From NCBI GenBank assembly GCA_047974375.1, contig JBKECF010000052.1, positions 62,001-126,000 of the forward strand: DNA of 64,000 nucleotides, given 5' to 3'. Each line of letters starts with the position of its first letter. Within the stretch, counting starts at the first letter, position 1. The DNA comes from JBKECF01 sp047974375 (lineage in GTDB: Bacteria; Bacillota; Clostridia; Lachnospirales; CAMZNU01). This document shows, in pieces, positions 1 through 9,167 of the stretch. Made by a program: the position numbers and the translations under genes. The notes below the pieces were generated by a model. The model searched no databases. It had not been told where the DNA came from and saw only the letters and a program-made list of their open reading frames with translations.

Positions 1-1
1 A

Positions 2-2053
2 TCTAGATTTCCTAATCTTTTAGTTAATGGTTCTTCTGGAATAGCAGTTGGTATGGCTACTAATATACCTCCACACAATTTATGTGAGGTAATAGATGGA
101 GTAGTAAAGCTAATTGATGTAAGATTGGAAGAAGATAGAGAAATAGAAATAGATGAATTACTTGAGATTATAAAAGGACCAGATTTTCCAACAGGAGCTA
201 ATATATTAGGCAGAAGTGGTATTGTGAGTGCATATAGAACAGGACGTGGTAAAATTGTAGTGCGTTCCGAAGCTACAATTGAAACTTTAAACAATGGACG
301 AGAGCAAATAATTATCACAGAAATACCATATCAAGTAAATAAAGCTAAATTGCAGGAAAAAATTGCAGACCTAGTAAAAGATAAAAAGGTTGAGGGAATT
401 TCAGACTTACGTGATGAATCTGACAGAAATGGAATTAGAATTGTTATAGATATAAAAAAGGATAGTAATGCAAATGTAGTCTTAAATAAGTTATATAAAT
501 TTTCTCAATTACAAGAAACTTTTGGCGTTATTATGCTTGCTCTTGTAGATAACCAGCCACGTATATTAAATTTATACGAAATGCTTTATTACTATGTTGA
601 GCATCAAAAGGAAGTTGTAACAAGGCGTACGCAATTTGACCTAGATAAAGCATTGAAACGTGCCCATATTATAGAGGGGTACTTAATAGCTTTAGATAAT
701 ATTGACGAAGTGATTAGTATAATTAAAGCGTCAGAGACTACTCGAATAGCTATTGAATCTTTAATGGAAAGATTTAACCTTTCAGAAGAACAAAGTACAG
801 CGATACCTAATATGCAATTACGTCGTTTAACAGGTTTAGAGCGTGGTAAATTAGATGAAGAATATAAAGATTTAGAAATTCTTATTGATGAGTTAAAATC
901 TATTTTACAAGATGAAAGACTTCTTTACAATGTAATTAAAGAGGAAATATTAAATATAAAAAATCAGTATGGTGATGAGAGAAGAAGTAAGTTCTTGGAG
1001 GATATATCTGAAATAAATATGGAAGACATTATTGAAGATGAGGCTAGTGTTATTACTCTTACTCAACTAGGATATATAAAAAGATTACCATTGTCCACAT
1101 ACAAAAGCCAAAACCGAGGAGGAAAAGGCATAATAGGTATGAATACAAGAGATGAGGATAATGTGAAAGACTTGTATATCTGTACAAATCATGAAAGCCT
1201 TATGTTCTTTACAAATAAAGGTAAAGTATTTAGTCTAAAAGCTTATGAAATTCCTGAAGCTGGAAGAACGGCAAGGGGACTTGCTGTTGTTAATTTACTA
1301 AATCTTGAGTCTAATGAAAAAGTGGCTTCAATTATTCCCATTAAAGAGTATGATGAAAATGAATACTTCTTAATGTTGAGTAAGCAAGGTATAATTAAAA
1401 AGACATATATAGATCAATATAAAAATATAAGAATATCAGGCTTAATAGCCTTAAATATACGTGATGATGATGAATTAATAAAAGTTTTAAGGACTACAGA
1501 TTATAATAATGTATTTATTGCTACTAAAAAAGGACAATCCATAAGCTTTAATGTTGGAGAGGATTTAAGGGCTTTAGGTAGGTATGCGACGGGCGTAAGG
1601 GGTATAAGATTAAACAAGAATGATGAGGTAATAGACTGTTTAATTTTAGAAAACGATTATAAAATTTTATCGGTATCTGAAAATGGGTATGGTAAATTAT
1701 CTGAAATTACTGAATTTAGGAAGCAATCTCGTGGTGGTAAAGGTATAAAATGCTATAAAATTACTGAAAAAACAGGAGATTTAATTTCCTTAGAATTAGT
1801 AAATGAAAATGAAGAATTAATGATTTTAAATTCAGATGGTGTTATTATTAGAATACGTGTTTCTGATATTTCTACTACTAGTAGAGTAACATCTGGAGTT
1901 AAGTTAATAGATTTAAATGAAGAACAAAAAGTAATTGGAATTAATAAAATTACTGAAGATCAAATTGAACTTGAATTAGAAGAAGCTGAGATGGAATTAA
2001 ATGGTGATAGTATAGAAGAGGACTTATCACAAGAGGATGGTAGTGAAGAATAA
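2..2053 (+). CDS. gyrA: DNA gyrase subunit A (5' end outside window)
   Basis: Type II topoisomerase subunit that breaks and rejoins DNA; with GyrB it introduces negative supercoils. The reading frame is open from base 2, so the start and the catalytic tyrosine lie upstream of the window. The first visible residues (FPNLLVNGSSGIAVGMATN) are the conserved breakage-reunion core. A coiled-coil region follows, then the C-terminal beta-pinwheel. GyrA-box-like QNRGGKG (about 1110) and a second QSRGGKG repeat (about 1725) argue for GyrA rather than ParC. The protein ends in a strongly acidic tail, common in GyrA. A hairpin with a T-rich 3' side follows the stop. Confidence 0.95.
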   Translation, partial: SRFPNLLVNGSSGIAVGMATNIPPHNLCEVIDGVVKLIDVRLEEDREIEIDELLEIIKGPDFPTGANILGRSGIVSAYRTGRGKIVVRSEATIETLNNGREQIIITEIPYQVNKAKLQEKIADLVKDKKVEGISDLRDESDRNGIRIVIDIKKDSNANVVLNKLYKFSQLQETFGVIMLALVDNQPRILNLYEMLYYYVEHQKEVVTRRTQFDLDKALKRAHIIEGYLIALDNIDEVISIIKASETTRIAIESLMERFNLSEEQSTAIPNMQLRRLTGLERGKLDEEYKDLEILIDELKSILQDERLLYNVIKEEILNIKNQYGDERRSKFLEDISEINMEDIIEDEASVITLTQLGYIKRLPLSTYKSQNRGGKGIIGMNTRDEDNVKDLYICTNHESLMFFTNKGKVFSLKAYEIPEAGRTARGLAVVNLLNLESNEKVASIIPIKEYDENEYFLMLSKQGIIKKTYIDQYKNIRISGLIALNIRDDDELIKVLRTTDYNNVFIATKKGQSISFNVGEDLRALGRYATGVRGIRLNKNDEVIDCLILENDYKILSVSENGYGKLSEITEFRKQSRGGKGIKCYKITEKTGDLISLELVNENEELMILNSDGVIIRIRVSDISTTSRVTSGVKLIDLNEEQKVIGINKITEDQIELELEEAEMELNGDSIEEDLSQEDGSEE

Positions 2054-2065
2054 AAAATAATAAGT

Positions 2066-2146
2066 AATCCCTATAGACAATAATTAAAATTATATAGTTA
2101 CAGAATTTAGTAACATAATTGAATTATTTTATATAGGGATTTTTAT
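2066..2146 (+). terminator. Terminator after gyrA
   Basis: A perfect 10-bp inverted repeat (2066-2075 with 2132-2141, AATCCCTATA) encloses an inner GTTAC/GTAAC stem and is followed by TTTTA. The position just after the gyrA stop fits an intrinsic terminator, although the loop is long. Confidence 0.55.
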
Positions 2147-2179
2147 TATGTATGGAACTATATAAAAGAAGGATGTATT

Positions 2180-3955
2180 ATGTCGAATTGGGTAATAAGA
2201 AAAAAAACAGGTGATGTTAAAAATATGGCAAAATTAATAAATAAAAGCGAAATATTTTGCCAAGTCCTATTGAATAGAAATATTAATACTAAAAGAAGAT
2301 TGAATAATTTTATGCAACTAAGTTATGAGCATGACATATCTACGATGAAAGATTTAAATAAAGCCATTGAAATGATTATAGAAGCTATTGGTAAAAATAA
2401 AAAAATTACATTGTATGGAGATTATGATGTTGACGGGGTAACAAGTACAACGATTTTTTACAAGTCGTTAATGACATTAGAAGCAAACGTTACGTACTAT
2501 ATTCCCCACAGAGAAAAAGAAGGGTATGGATTAAATAAAAGGGCAATAGAAGAGTTTTATAATGATGGCATTGATTTACTAATAACCCTAGATAACGGTA
2601 TTGCGTCCCTCGAGGAAAATAGGTATATAAAAGAGTTGGGTATAGATTTAATAGTAATTGATCACCATGAAGCACCTCGTGTAGAAGGTAGCACTGTTGA
2701 AATAGAGCCTATGGGAGATGCTATAATAGACCCGAAGCAAAGTGTTTGTGACTACCCCTTCAAACAAATGTGTACAGCAGGGCTTGTATATCAAATATCA
2801 AAGTATCTTTTTTATAAACTTAATAAAGAATTTATCATAGATAAAGAACTTAACATTTTTTCGATGATAGGAACTTTTTGTGATATAGTTGACTTAAAGG
2901 AAGATAATAGAATTATAGCGTCATTAGGATTAGATTTATTAAATAAAAATAAGAATATTAATATCGGGTTACATGCGTTGTTGAAAGAAAAATCTATTTA
3001 TAAAGATGAAATACGAGAGTACCATATAGGATTTATAATAGGTCCTTGTATAAATGCAAGTGGAAGGCTAAGTGAGGCAACATTAGCTGTTAAATTATTT
3101 ACAACAGATGATCAGGAAGAAGCTACCAATATCGCAAAGGAATTAGTTGCATTAAATGAAGAAAGAAAGAAGTTAACAGATGAAGCTATAGATAATGCAA
3201 TTAGGGTTGTGGAAGAAGAAATAAAGGATGAAAAAGTATATGTAATTTATGATGGTACAATACATGAAAGTATAGCTGGTATAGTAGCTGGTAGAATAAA
3301 AGATAAATATTATCATCCGACAATTGTTTTAACTAATGGTGAAGAGTCCCTTAAAGGATCTGCTCGTTCAATTGAATGCTATAATATTTTTGATGCCTTG
3401 AGTCAGTGTAAAAAATATTTTTTAAGGTTTGGGGGGCACAGCATGGCGGCTGGATTATCACTAAGCAAAGAAAATTTAGAAATATTTAAAAATGAAATTA
3501 ATAGAAATGCAAACTTAACATCTAAGGATTTTATTGAAATAATTCCAATAGATATGCCCTTGCCTCTAGAAAGTGTGAGCTATGAACTGGCAAAGGAACT
3601 AGAGCTATTAAAACCTTTTGGTAAGGATAATAAACAACCAATTTTTGGGAGTAAGAATATTAAAATTCTAGAATTAAGATTAATTGAAGAGAAAAATACT
3701 ATTATATTCACTTTAGAAGTAAATGAATATAGAAATATAAAAGCTATTAGTTTTGGAAAAGTGTCAAATTTTATTGAAGTATTAGAAAATAAGTTTACAT
3801 CTTATGAAGTTAATAAAATAAAAAAAGGGATACTGCGAAACGTTGATTTAAAAATAGATATAGTTTATTATATTGATATAAACGAATATAAAAATAATTT
3901 TTCGGTACAACTTAAAGTAAAAGATTTTAGGCTTTCTGAATATGAAGAGGAGTAA
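2180..3955 (+). CDS. recJ: Single-stranded-DNA-specific exonuclease RecJ
   Basis: 5'-3' single-strand DNA exonuclease of the DHH phosphoesterase superfamily, used in recombination and repair. Visible motifs are LYGDYDVDGVTST (residues about 77-89) with metal-binding aspartates, LLITLDNGIAS, the signature VIDHHEAP (about 159-166), and the DHHA1 nucleic-acid-binding motif FGGHSMAAGLS (about 417-427). A C-terminal OB-like region follows. At 591 aa it has the RecJ core without the long extra C-terminal domain of the Bacillus protein. The ATG is preceded by GAAGGATG. It is followed at once by apt; recJ-apt adjacency is common in Firmicutes, but the usual relA does not follow here. Confidence 0.93.
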   Translation: MSNWVIRKKTGDVKNMAKLINKSEIFCQVLLNRNINTKRRLNNFMQLSYEHDISTMKDLNKAIEMIIEAIGKNKKITLYGDYDVDGVTSTTIFYKSLMTLEANVTYYIPHREKEGYGLNKRAIEEFYNDGIDLLITLDNGIASLEENRYIKELGIDLIVIDHHEAPRVEGSTVEIEPMGDAIIDPKQSVCDYPFKQMCTAGLVYQISKYLFYKLNKEFIIDKELNIFSMIGTFCDIVDLKEDNRIIASLGLDLLNKNKNINIGLHALLKEKSIYKDEIREYHIGFIIGPCINASGRLSEATLAVKLFTTDDQEEATNIAKELVALNEERKKLTDEAIDNAIRVVEEEIKDEKVYVIYDGTIHESIAGIVAGRIKDKYYHPTIVLTNGEESLKGSARSIECYNIFDALSQCKKYFLRFGGHSMAAGLSLSKENLEIFKNEINRNANLTSKDFIEIIPIDMPLPLESVSYELAKELELLKPFGKDNKQPIFGSKNIKILELRLIEEKNTIIFTLEVNEYRNIKAISFGKVSNFIEVLENKFTSYEVNKIKKGILRNVDLKIDIVYYIDINEYKNNFSVQLKVKDFRLSEYEEE

Positions 3956-3959
3956 TGCA

Positions 3960-4472
3960 ATGGATTTAAAAAAAGTAATTCGTTCCGTAGAAGATTTTCC
4001 AGAAAAAGGTATATTGTTTAGAGATATAACCACTGTTTTAATGAATGAGAACGCCCTAGTTGAATCTGTAGATGAAATGCAAAAAAAAGTAGATGGTTGT
4101 GATTTTGATTTAATAATTGGACCAGAGTCTAGAGGATTTATTTTTGGCATGCCACTAGCCTATAACCTGAAAAAAGGTTTTATACCTGTTAGGAAAAAAG
4201 GTAAATTACCGTACGAAACCATATCTGAAAGCTATAATTTAGAATATGGTAGTGCGACTGTAGAAATGCATAAAGATGCTATAAAAAAGGGTCAGAAAGT
4301 TGTAATTGTTGATGATTTATTGGCAACAGGTGGCACTTGTAAAGCTATGGTTAATTTAATTGAAAAAGCAGGTGGGGAAGTAGTGAAAATAGTTTTCTTT
4401 ATAGAATTAGATGATCTTAAAGGAAGAAAAGTTTTAGAGGGATATTCCGTTGAGTCGGTTTTAAATTATTAG
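3960..4472 (+). CDS. apt: Adenine phosphoribosyltransferase
   Basis: Cytosolic purine salvage enzyme converting adenine and PRPP to AMP. The PRPP-binding motif VVIVDDLLATGGTCKAMV (residues about 114-131) and the N-terminal VEDFPEKGILFRDIT block are classic Apt. The start at 3960 gives 171 aa, the usual Apt length, and has GAAGAGG upstream. An in-frame ATG at 3942 lies inside the recJ end and would add six unconserved residues. The gap to recJ is 4 bp and to prs 11 bp, so it is probably co-transcribed with both; prs makes the PRPP that Apt consumes. Confidence 0.95.
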   Translation: MDLKKVIRSVEDFPEKGILFRDITTVLMNENALVESVDEMQKKVDGCDFDLIIGPESRGFIFGMPLAYNLKKGFIPVRKKGKLPYETISESYNLEYGSATVEMHKDAIKKGQKVVIVDDLLATGGTCKAMVNLIEKAGGEVVKIVFFIELDDLKGRKVLEGYSVESVLNY

Positions 4473-4483
4473 AGAGGGTAATC

Positions 4484-5605
4484 ATGGTAGAAAATAGAAC
4501 TTTCGGCGATTTAGGCATTTTGGCGTTAAGAAGCACAAAGGAGTTATCACGAAAAATAGACACAGAACTAAAGGCACGACGTGAATTCCGTGACGGTGCT
4601 ATAAATCAAGACACATACATATTGAACGTAAATGAAGTAAGATTTTCTAATGGTGAGGCTAAATTTAAATTAGCTGAAACTGTTCGTGGTAAAGATGTAT
4701 ATATTATTTGTGATATTGGCAATTACAGCTGTACATATAGCGTTTATGGTTTTGAAAACCATATGGGACCAGATGAGCATTTTCAAGATATAAAAAGAGC
4801 TTTATCTGCAATTGGAGGTAAAAGCAGACGTACTACTGTTATTATGCCTTTACTGTATGCATCTAGACAACACAGGAGAAAAGGTCGAGAGTCATTGGAT
4901 TGTGCTTTGGCATTGCAAGAATTAGAAAAAATGGGCGTATCAGATATTATAACTTTTGATGTTCATGATCCTAATATACAAAATGCAATACCTTTAGCAT
5001 CTTTTGAAAATATATATCCTACATACCCAATTGTTAAAAAAATATTTGAACATGATCTAACTCATTTAGCTGACATAACAAATACAATTGTAATTAGTCC
5101 GGATACTGGTGCAATGGATAGGGCTATTTACTATGCAGGTGTAATGGGTTGTGATATTGGTCTTTTTTATAAACGAAGGGACTATACAAAGATAGTAAGA
5201 GGGAAAAATCCTATTATTAATCATGAATATATGGGACCAGATATAAAGGGTAAAAATATACTTATAGTAGACGATATGATTGCATCAGGAGAGTCATCAC
5301 TAGATATTGCAACTGAATTAAAGAGTAGGGGTGCGGAAAAAATATTAATAGCAGCATCATTTGCTCTTTTTACAGAAGGACTATCTAAATTTGATGAAGC
5401 TTACAAAAATAATTTATTTGATAGGGTGTATGCAACGAATTTAACTTATGTACCAGATGAAGTTCTTGCACAAGAATGGTATTTAGAGGTGGATATGAGT
5501 AAATATATTGCTGAGTTAATTGATTACTTAAACTACGATAAATCAATATCTAAACTTATGGATGCCACGTATCCGATTAAATCATTAATGAAAAAAATGA
5601 GCTGA
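4484..5605 (+). CDS. prs: Ribose-phosphate pyrophosphokinase (long form)
   Basis: Makes PRPP from ribose 5-phosphate and ATP for nucleotide, histidine and tryptophan synthesis. Visible features are YASRQHRRKGRESLDCA in the ATP-loop region, ITFDVHDPNIQNAI, the flexible-loop block FYKRRDYTKIVRGKNP, and the PRPP-binding motif ILIVDDMIASGESS (residues about 259-272). At 373 aa it is longer than the roughly 315 aa of classical Prs. The extra length is an N-terminal extension and a longer C-terminus, a form I associate with Clostridia. RBS GAGAGGGTAATC. Same operon as recJ and apt by spacing and strand. Confidence 0.88.
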   Translation: MVENRTFGDLGILALRSTKELSRKIDTELKARREFRDGAINQDTYILNVNEVRFSNGEAKFKLAETVRGKDVYIICDIGNYSCTYSVYGFENHMGPDEHFQDIKRALSAIGGKSRRTTVIMPLLYASRQHRRKGRESLDCALALQELEKMGVSDIITFDVHDPNIQNAIPLASFENIYPTYPIVKKIFEHDLTHLADITNTIVISPDTGAMDRAIYYAGVMGCDIGLFYKRRDYTKIVRGKNPIINHEYMGPDIKGKNILIVDDMIASGESSLDIATELKSRGAEKILIAASFALFTEGLSKFDEAYKNNLFDRVYATNLTYVPDEVLAQEWYLEVDMSKYIAELIDYLNYDKSISKLMDATYPIKSLMKKMS

Positions 5606-5629
5606 TTTTTTTATATCAGGAGGAAATTT

Positions 5630-5830
5630 ATGAAAACTAATATTTATGTAGAGAATGACAATATTCAAACTTTAATTAGTAATTTTGAAAAAGAAGCTAA
5701 ATCAATTTGGAGATCAAAAGGAAGACTAGTAAAAGATATTGAAACCTTAAATATATACTTTAAGCCTGATGAGAAAAAAGTGTATTGTGTATATAATGAA
5801 AAAGAAACGGACACATTTGAAATAAATTAG
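5630..5830 (+). CDS. Small conserved protein, DUF6465-like
   Basis: A 66-residue protein with a perfect AGGAGG box before its ATG, 24 bp after prs. It has no signal peptide or membrane segment. The pattern of a short strand, an amphipathic helix (FEKEAKSIWRSKGR), then VKDIETLNIYFKPDEKKVYCVYN resembles the small DUF6465 proteins of Clostridia, which have no defined function. The family match is from memory of the pattern, not a search. A strong hairpin follows, so this is probably the last gene of the recJ-apt-prs transcript. Confidence 0.7.
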   Translation: MKTNIYVENDNIQTLISNFEKEAKSIWRSKGRLVKDIETLNIYFKPDEKKVYCVYNEKETDTFEIN

Positions 5831-5873
5831 GACAGTTATATTTTTCTACAAATGTATTGGGTTTAGCATAAAT

Positions 5874-5925
5874 AAAGAGGCATAATTCACAAGAAATTAT
5901 TGAGAATTATGCCTCTTTCATTATT
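5874..5925 (+). terminator. Strong terminator hairpin
   Basis: A perfect 15-bp stem pairs 5874-5888 with 5904-5918 (AAAGAGGCATAATTC and its complement), loop 15 nt, with a T-rich 3' arm. It ends the recJ-apt-prs-small-protein transcript. Confidence 0.8.
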
Positions 5926-5929
5926 AAGA

Positions 5930-5991
5930 AGTATACGGTGCCATTAAGTTTTCTTATGGAAGTTTTCTTATGTACACCGATTTTGTATACT
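5930..5991. repeat. Inverted and direct repeat cluster upstream of the FGGY kinase
   Basis: AGTATACGGTG (5930-5940) can pair with CACCG...GTATACT (5975-5991), with a 5-nt bulge on the right arm. Inside the loop is a 13-bp direct repeat, AAGTTTTCTTATG, at 5946-5958 and 5960-5972. It could be a decayed repeat or a leader structure; no gene lies here. Confidence 0.4.
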
Positions 5992-6072
5992 ACCTCAAAA
6001 ATGCTTTTTTGAGAATATCCCTTTTAACTACTAGAATAAAATGATTTGAATAGTGAAAATTTAATTAATAAA

Positions 6073-6081
6073 TGATATAAT
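6073..6081 (+). promoter_or_regulatory. Extended -10 promoter of the FGGY kinase
   Basis: TGATATAAT (6073-6081) is an extended -10 element (TGnTATAAT) about 48 bp upstream of the start codon at 6129. No convincing -35 box lies at 17 bp, as is usual for extended -10 promoters. Confidence 0.45.
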
Positions 6082-6128
6082 ATGTTTAGAAAACAACTTT
6101 ATATTTAGGAAACAAAAAAGGAGGTAGT

Positions 6129-7682
6129 ATGAAGAATAAATATTTAGGTATAGAATTTGGCTCAACGAGAGTTAAGGCTGTTCTCACTAATGAAAAGAAT
6201 ATGCCAATTGCAAGTGGAAGTTATTCATGGGAAAATAAACTAGCAAATGGATATTGGTCTTATGATTTAGAAGAAGTTTGGATAGGGTTACAAGAAAGTT
6301 ATAGTCAATTGGCAAATGATTATAAGAGTAAATTTAATGAGGATTTAACTAAGATTACAGCAATGGGAATTTCTGCTATGATGCATGGATATTTACCTTT
6401 TGATAAAGAGGGTAATGCATTAACGGAATTTAGAACATGGAGGAATACAACAACGGGAGAAGCTGCTGAAAAACTAACAAATGAATTAAAATTTAACATT
6501 CCTTTGCGATGGAGTATTTCTCATTTGTATCAATCGATTTTGAGTAAAGAAAAGCATGTTGAAGATATAAAATATCTAACAACTTTAGCCGGATACATAC
6601 ACTGGAAGTTAACAGGTAAATTTGTTTTGGGAATTGGCGATGCATCTGGTATGTTTCCTGTTGATAGTACTACAAAAGATTATGACCATAAAAAAGTAAA
6701 GAAATTTGATGATTTAATAGAAGAAAATAATTTTTCATGGAAGTTAAAGGATATATTGCCAGAAGTATTGTGTGCAGGTACAGAAAGTGGGAATTTAACT
6801 GAGGAAGGCGCTAAGCTACTGGATAAAACAGGAAAGTTGAAGAGTGGAATTATTCTTTGTCCTCCAGAGGGTGATGCAGGAACAGGCATGGTTGCAACTA
6901 ATAGTATAGCTGAGAAAACGGGAAATATATCTGCAGGTACATCAATATTTTCCATGGTAGTTTTGGAAAAACCTTTAGGATCGGTTTATGAAGAAATAGA
7001 CATGGTTACAACGCCTACAGGTAAGCAGGTTGCTATGGTACATTGCAATAATTGCACAAATGAGATAAATGCGTGGGTAAATATCTTCAAGGAAGTAAGC
7101 ACAATGTTTAACGGAACTCAAAACTTGGACGAGATATATACTAAATTATTTGAGGTAGCATTGGAGGGGGATGTGGATTGTGGTGGATTGTTAGGTTATA
7201 ACTATCTGTCGGGTGAACCGATTTGTGGAGTTGATGATGGTAGATTATTATTTATAAGACGTCCAGACAGTCAATTTAATTTAAAAAATTTTATGCGAAT
7301 GCAATTATATAGTGCCTGTGCAAGTTTAAAAATTGGAATGAATATACTTGTAAAAGAAAACGTTAAAATTGATAATCTTCTTGGCCATGGTGGCTTTTTT
7401 AAGACTCCAAAAGTCGGCCAAAGTATTATGGCGTCAGCTTTAAATACAAAAGTTACTGTTATGGAAACAGCAGGAGAGGGGGGGGCATGGGGATGCGCAG
7501 TACTCGCTGCATATCAGTATAATAAACTGGGTACATTAGAAGAATTTTTAAATACTAGTGTATTTAATGACAAAGGTGTAACAGTTGAACCGAATTTAAA
7601 TGATGTAGATGGTTTTAATAAATTTTTAGATATGTATAAAAAGGGCCTTAGTATTGAAAATGAGGCAATTAAGGCGATATAA
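6129..7682 (+). CDS. FGGY-family carbohydrate kinase
   Basis: ATP-dependent sugar kinase of the FGGY family (xylulokinase/ribulokinase type). The N-terminus GIEFGSTRVKAVLTN is the phosphate-1 motif. DGRLLFIRRP and LGHGGFFKTPKVGQSIMASA mark the C-terminal ATP-binding fold. The 517-aa length is typical. RBS AAAGGAGG. It stands alone: no sugar isomerase, transporter or regulator of the same strand lies next to it, so the substrate cannot be assigned. A perfect 18-bp hairpin starts at its stop codon. Confidence 0.85.
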   Translation: MKNKYLGIEFGSTRVKAVLTNEKNMPIASGSYSWENKLANGYWSYDLEEVWIGLQESYSQLANDYKSKFNEDLTKITAMGISAMMHGYLPFDKEGNALTEFRTWRNTTTGEAAEKLTNELKFNIPLRWSISHLYQSILSKEKHVEDIKYLTTLAGYIHWKLTGKFVLGIGDASGMFPVDSTTKDYDHKKVKKFDDLIEENNFSWKLKDILPEVLCAGTESGNLTEEGAKLLDKTGKLKSGIILCPPEGDAGTGMVATNSIAEKTGNISAGTSIFSMVVLEKPLGSVYEEIDMVTTPTGKQVAMVHCNNCTNEINAWVNIFKEVSTMFNGTQNLDEIYTKLFEVALEGDVDCGGLLGYNYLSGEPICGVDDGRLLFIRRPDSQFNLKNFMRMQLYSACASLKIGMNILVKENVKIDNLLGHGGFFKTPKVGQSIMASALNTKVTVMETAGEGGAWGCAVLAAYQYNKLGTLEEFLNTSVFNDKGVTVEPNLNDVDGFNKFLDMYKKGLSIENEAIKAI

Positions 7683-7730
7683 AATAATGGCTAGTTTCTC
7701 CTATGTTTGTGGGAAACTAGCCATTATTTT
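7681..7730. terminator. Bidirectional terminator between the FGGY kinase and ychF
   Basis: A perfect 18-bp stem pairs 7681-7698 with 7713-7730 (AAAATAATGGCTAGTTTC and its complement), loop 14 nt. It has A-rich and T-rich outer arms, so it can end transcripts from both converging genes. It touches the stop codons of both. Confidence 0.88.
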
Positions 7731-8823
7731 ATACATTAAATCTAAAAAGTACTACATCTCCATCTTTTACAATATATTCTTTTCCCTCAACGCTCACTAA
7801 GCCTTTTTCTTTGGCTTTTGTATATGAGCCTAGTTCTGTTAAGTTATCGTAACTAACAACTTCAGCACGTATAAATCCACGTTCAAAATCTGAATGTATT
7901 TTTCCAGCTGCTCCAGGGGCTTTTGTTCCTCTTGTAATTGTCCAAGCCCTCGTTTCCTTTGGACCTGCTGTTAAATAACTAATTAAACCTAGAAGTTTAT
8001 AACTAGCTTTAATTAATTTGTCTAGGCTGCTTTCAGTAACACCTAAGTCTTCTAGAAACATTTTTTTATCATCTTCATCAAGATCCATCATTTCTTCTTC
8101 AGCTTTTGCGCAAACGGTAAAGAGCTCAGAATTCTCATTTATTGCAAAATCTCTGACTAATTTAACGAAATCGTTGCTTCCGCCATCGTCTTTTAAATCA
8201 TCTTCACTTACATTTGCGGCGTAAAGTATTGGCTTATCTGTTAATAACTCGAAGGATTTACAGAGTAATGTCTCTTCTTCGTCTAATTCCATGGATCTAA
8301 CGGATTGACCATTATTTAAAGTTTCTTTTATTTTTTCCAGTAGGTTAAGCTCACCTACTAAAGATTTATCATTTTTAGCGGTTTTAACTACCTTACTTAG
8401 CCTTCTTTCAACAATTTCTAGGTCGGATAGTATTAATTCGTAGTTTATTGTTTCGATGTCTCTAACAGGATTTATTTCACCATCTACATGGACTATATTA
8501 GTATCTTGAAAGCAACGAACCACATGAACGATTGCATCAACTTCACGTATATGGGATAGAAATTTATTTCCTAATCCTTCGCCTTTAGATGCCCCTTTTA
8601 CAAGACCGGCTATATCAACAAACTCAATAACAGCAGGAACGATTTTTTCGGAATTATAAAGTTCAGATAGTTTATTTAGTCTATAGTCTGGTACAGGAAC
8701 CATTCCAACATTTGGGTCTATTGTACAAAACGGATAGTTTGCACTTTCTATACCAGCCTTTGTTAATGAATTAAAAAGGGTGCTTTTTCCTACATTGGGT
8801 AAACCTACTATACCTAATTTCAT
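7729..8823 (-). CDS. ychF: Redox-responsive ATPase YchF (OLA1-type)
   Basis: Obg-like P-loop protein that binds ribosomes and prefers ATP over GTP. The P-loop GLPNVGKST (residues 6-14), switch motif VDIAGLVKGASKGEGLGN, a changed G4 motif (NVSE in place of NKxD) and a C-terminal TGS domain ending in VVLFRFNV are visible. The 364-aa length is standard. RBS GGAGAAAAA. It is convergent with the FGGY kinase. Confidence 0.96.
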   Translation of the reverse strand: MKLGIVGLPNVGKSTLFNSLTKAGIESANYPFCTIDPNVGMVPVPDYRLNKLSELYNSEKIVPAVIEFVDIAGLVKGASKGEGLGNKFLSHIREVDAIVHVVRCFQDTNIVHVDGEINPVRDIETINYELILSDLEIVERRLSKVVKTAKNDKSLVGELNLLEKIKETLNNGQSVRSMELDEEETLLCKSFELLTDKPILYAANVSEDDLKDDGGSNDFVKLVRDFAINENSELFTVCAKAEEEMMDLDEDDKKMFLEDLGVTESSLDKLIKASYKLLGLISYLTAGPKETRAWTITRGTKAPGAAGKIHSDFERGFIRAEVVSYDNLTELGSYTKAKEKGLVSVEGKEYIVKDGDVVLFRFNV

Positions 8824-8864
8824 TTTTTCTCCTTTGTATCTTTTGATTTATATTTAAACATGTA

Positions 8865-8901
8865 AAATGGGGGTATCCAAAAAATCTAGATATCCCCATT
8901 T
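8865..8901 (-). terminator. Possible terminator hairpin
   Basis: AAATGGGG (8865-8872) pairs with CCCCATTT (8894-8901), with partial extension inside. It lies just downstream of the small membrane protein gene on the minus strand. The T run after it is poor, so it may be only a partial terminator. Confidence 0.35.
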
Positions 8902-8914
8902 GCGAATTTTACAA

Positions 8915-9097
8915 CTAGTCTCTCTTTAAAAAGCTACCGATAATTAAGCCTTTTATAAATACTAACAAAACTATTAAGCTAGAAAATAATAAGATCTTTT
9001 TAGCTTCATCTTTTTCAATGAAAATACCATTTTTGTATTTAGGATCTTCTTGGATTTCTTTTTGTGCTACACGATAGTGTCTTATATTGCTTGGCAT
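8915..9097 (-). CDS. Small single-pass membrane protein, unknown function
   Basis: A 60-residue protein with a near-perfect ribosome binding site (AAGGAGGATATT before ATG). A charged N-terminal half is followed by one hydrophobic segment (residues about 36-55, LLFSSLIVLLVFIKGLIIGS) and a KRD end, which suggests a membrane anchor with a cytosolic N-terminal part. I do not recognise the family. It lies alone between ychF and a GntR regulator, all on the minus strand. Confidence 0.65.
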   Translation of the reverse strand: MPSNIRHYRVAQKEIQEDPKYKNGIFIEKDEAKKILLFSSLIVLLVFIKGLIIGSFLKRD

Positions 9098-9167
9098 AAT
9101 ATCCTCCTTATTAAATGTAATACTGAATTATAGCATTTTTTAAAGGATATGTCCAATTAATATAAAA

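Noticed and set aside
1..2053. ParC (topoisomerase IV) instead of GyrA
   Set aside because: The C-terminal region has a GyrA-box-like QNRGGKG and a full set of pinwheel repeats, which ParC lacks or has in reduced form.
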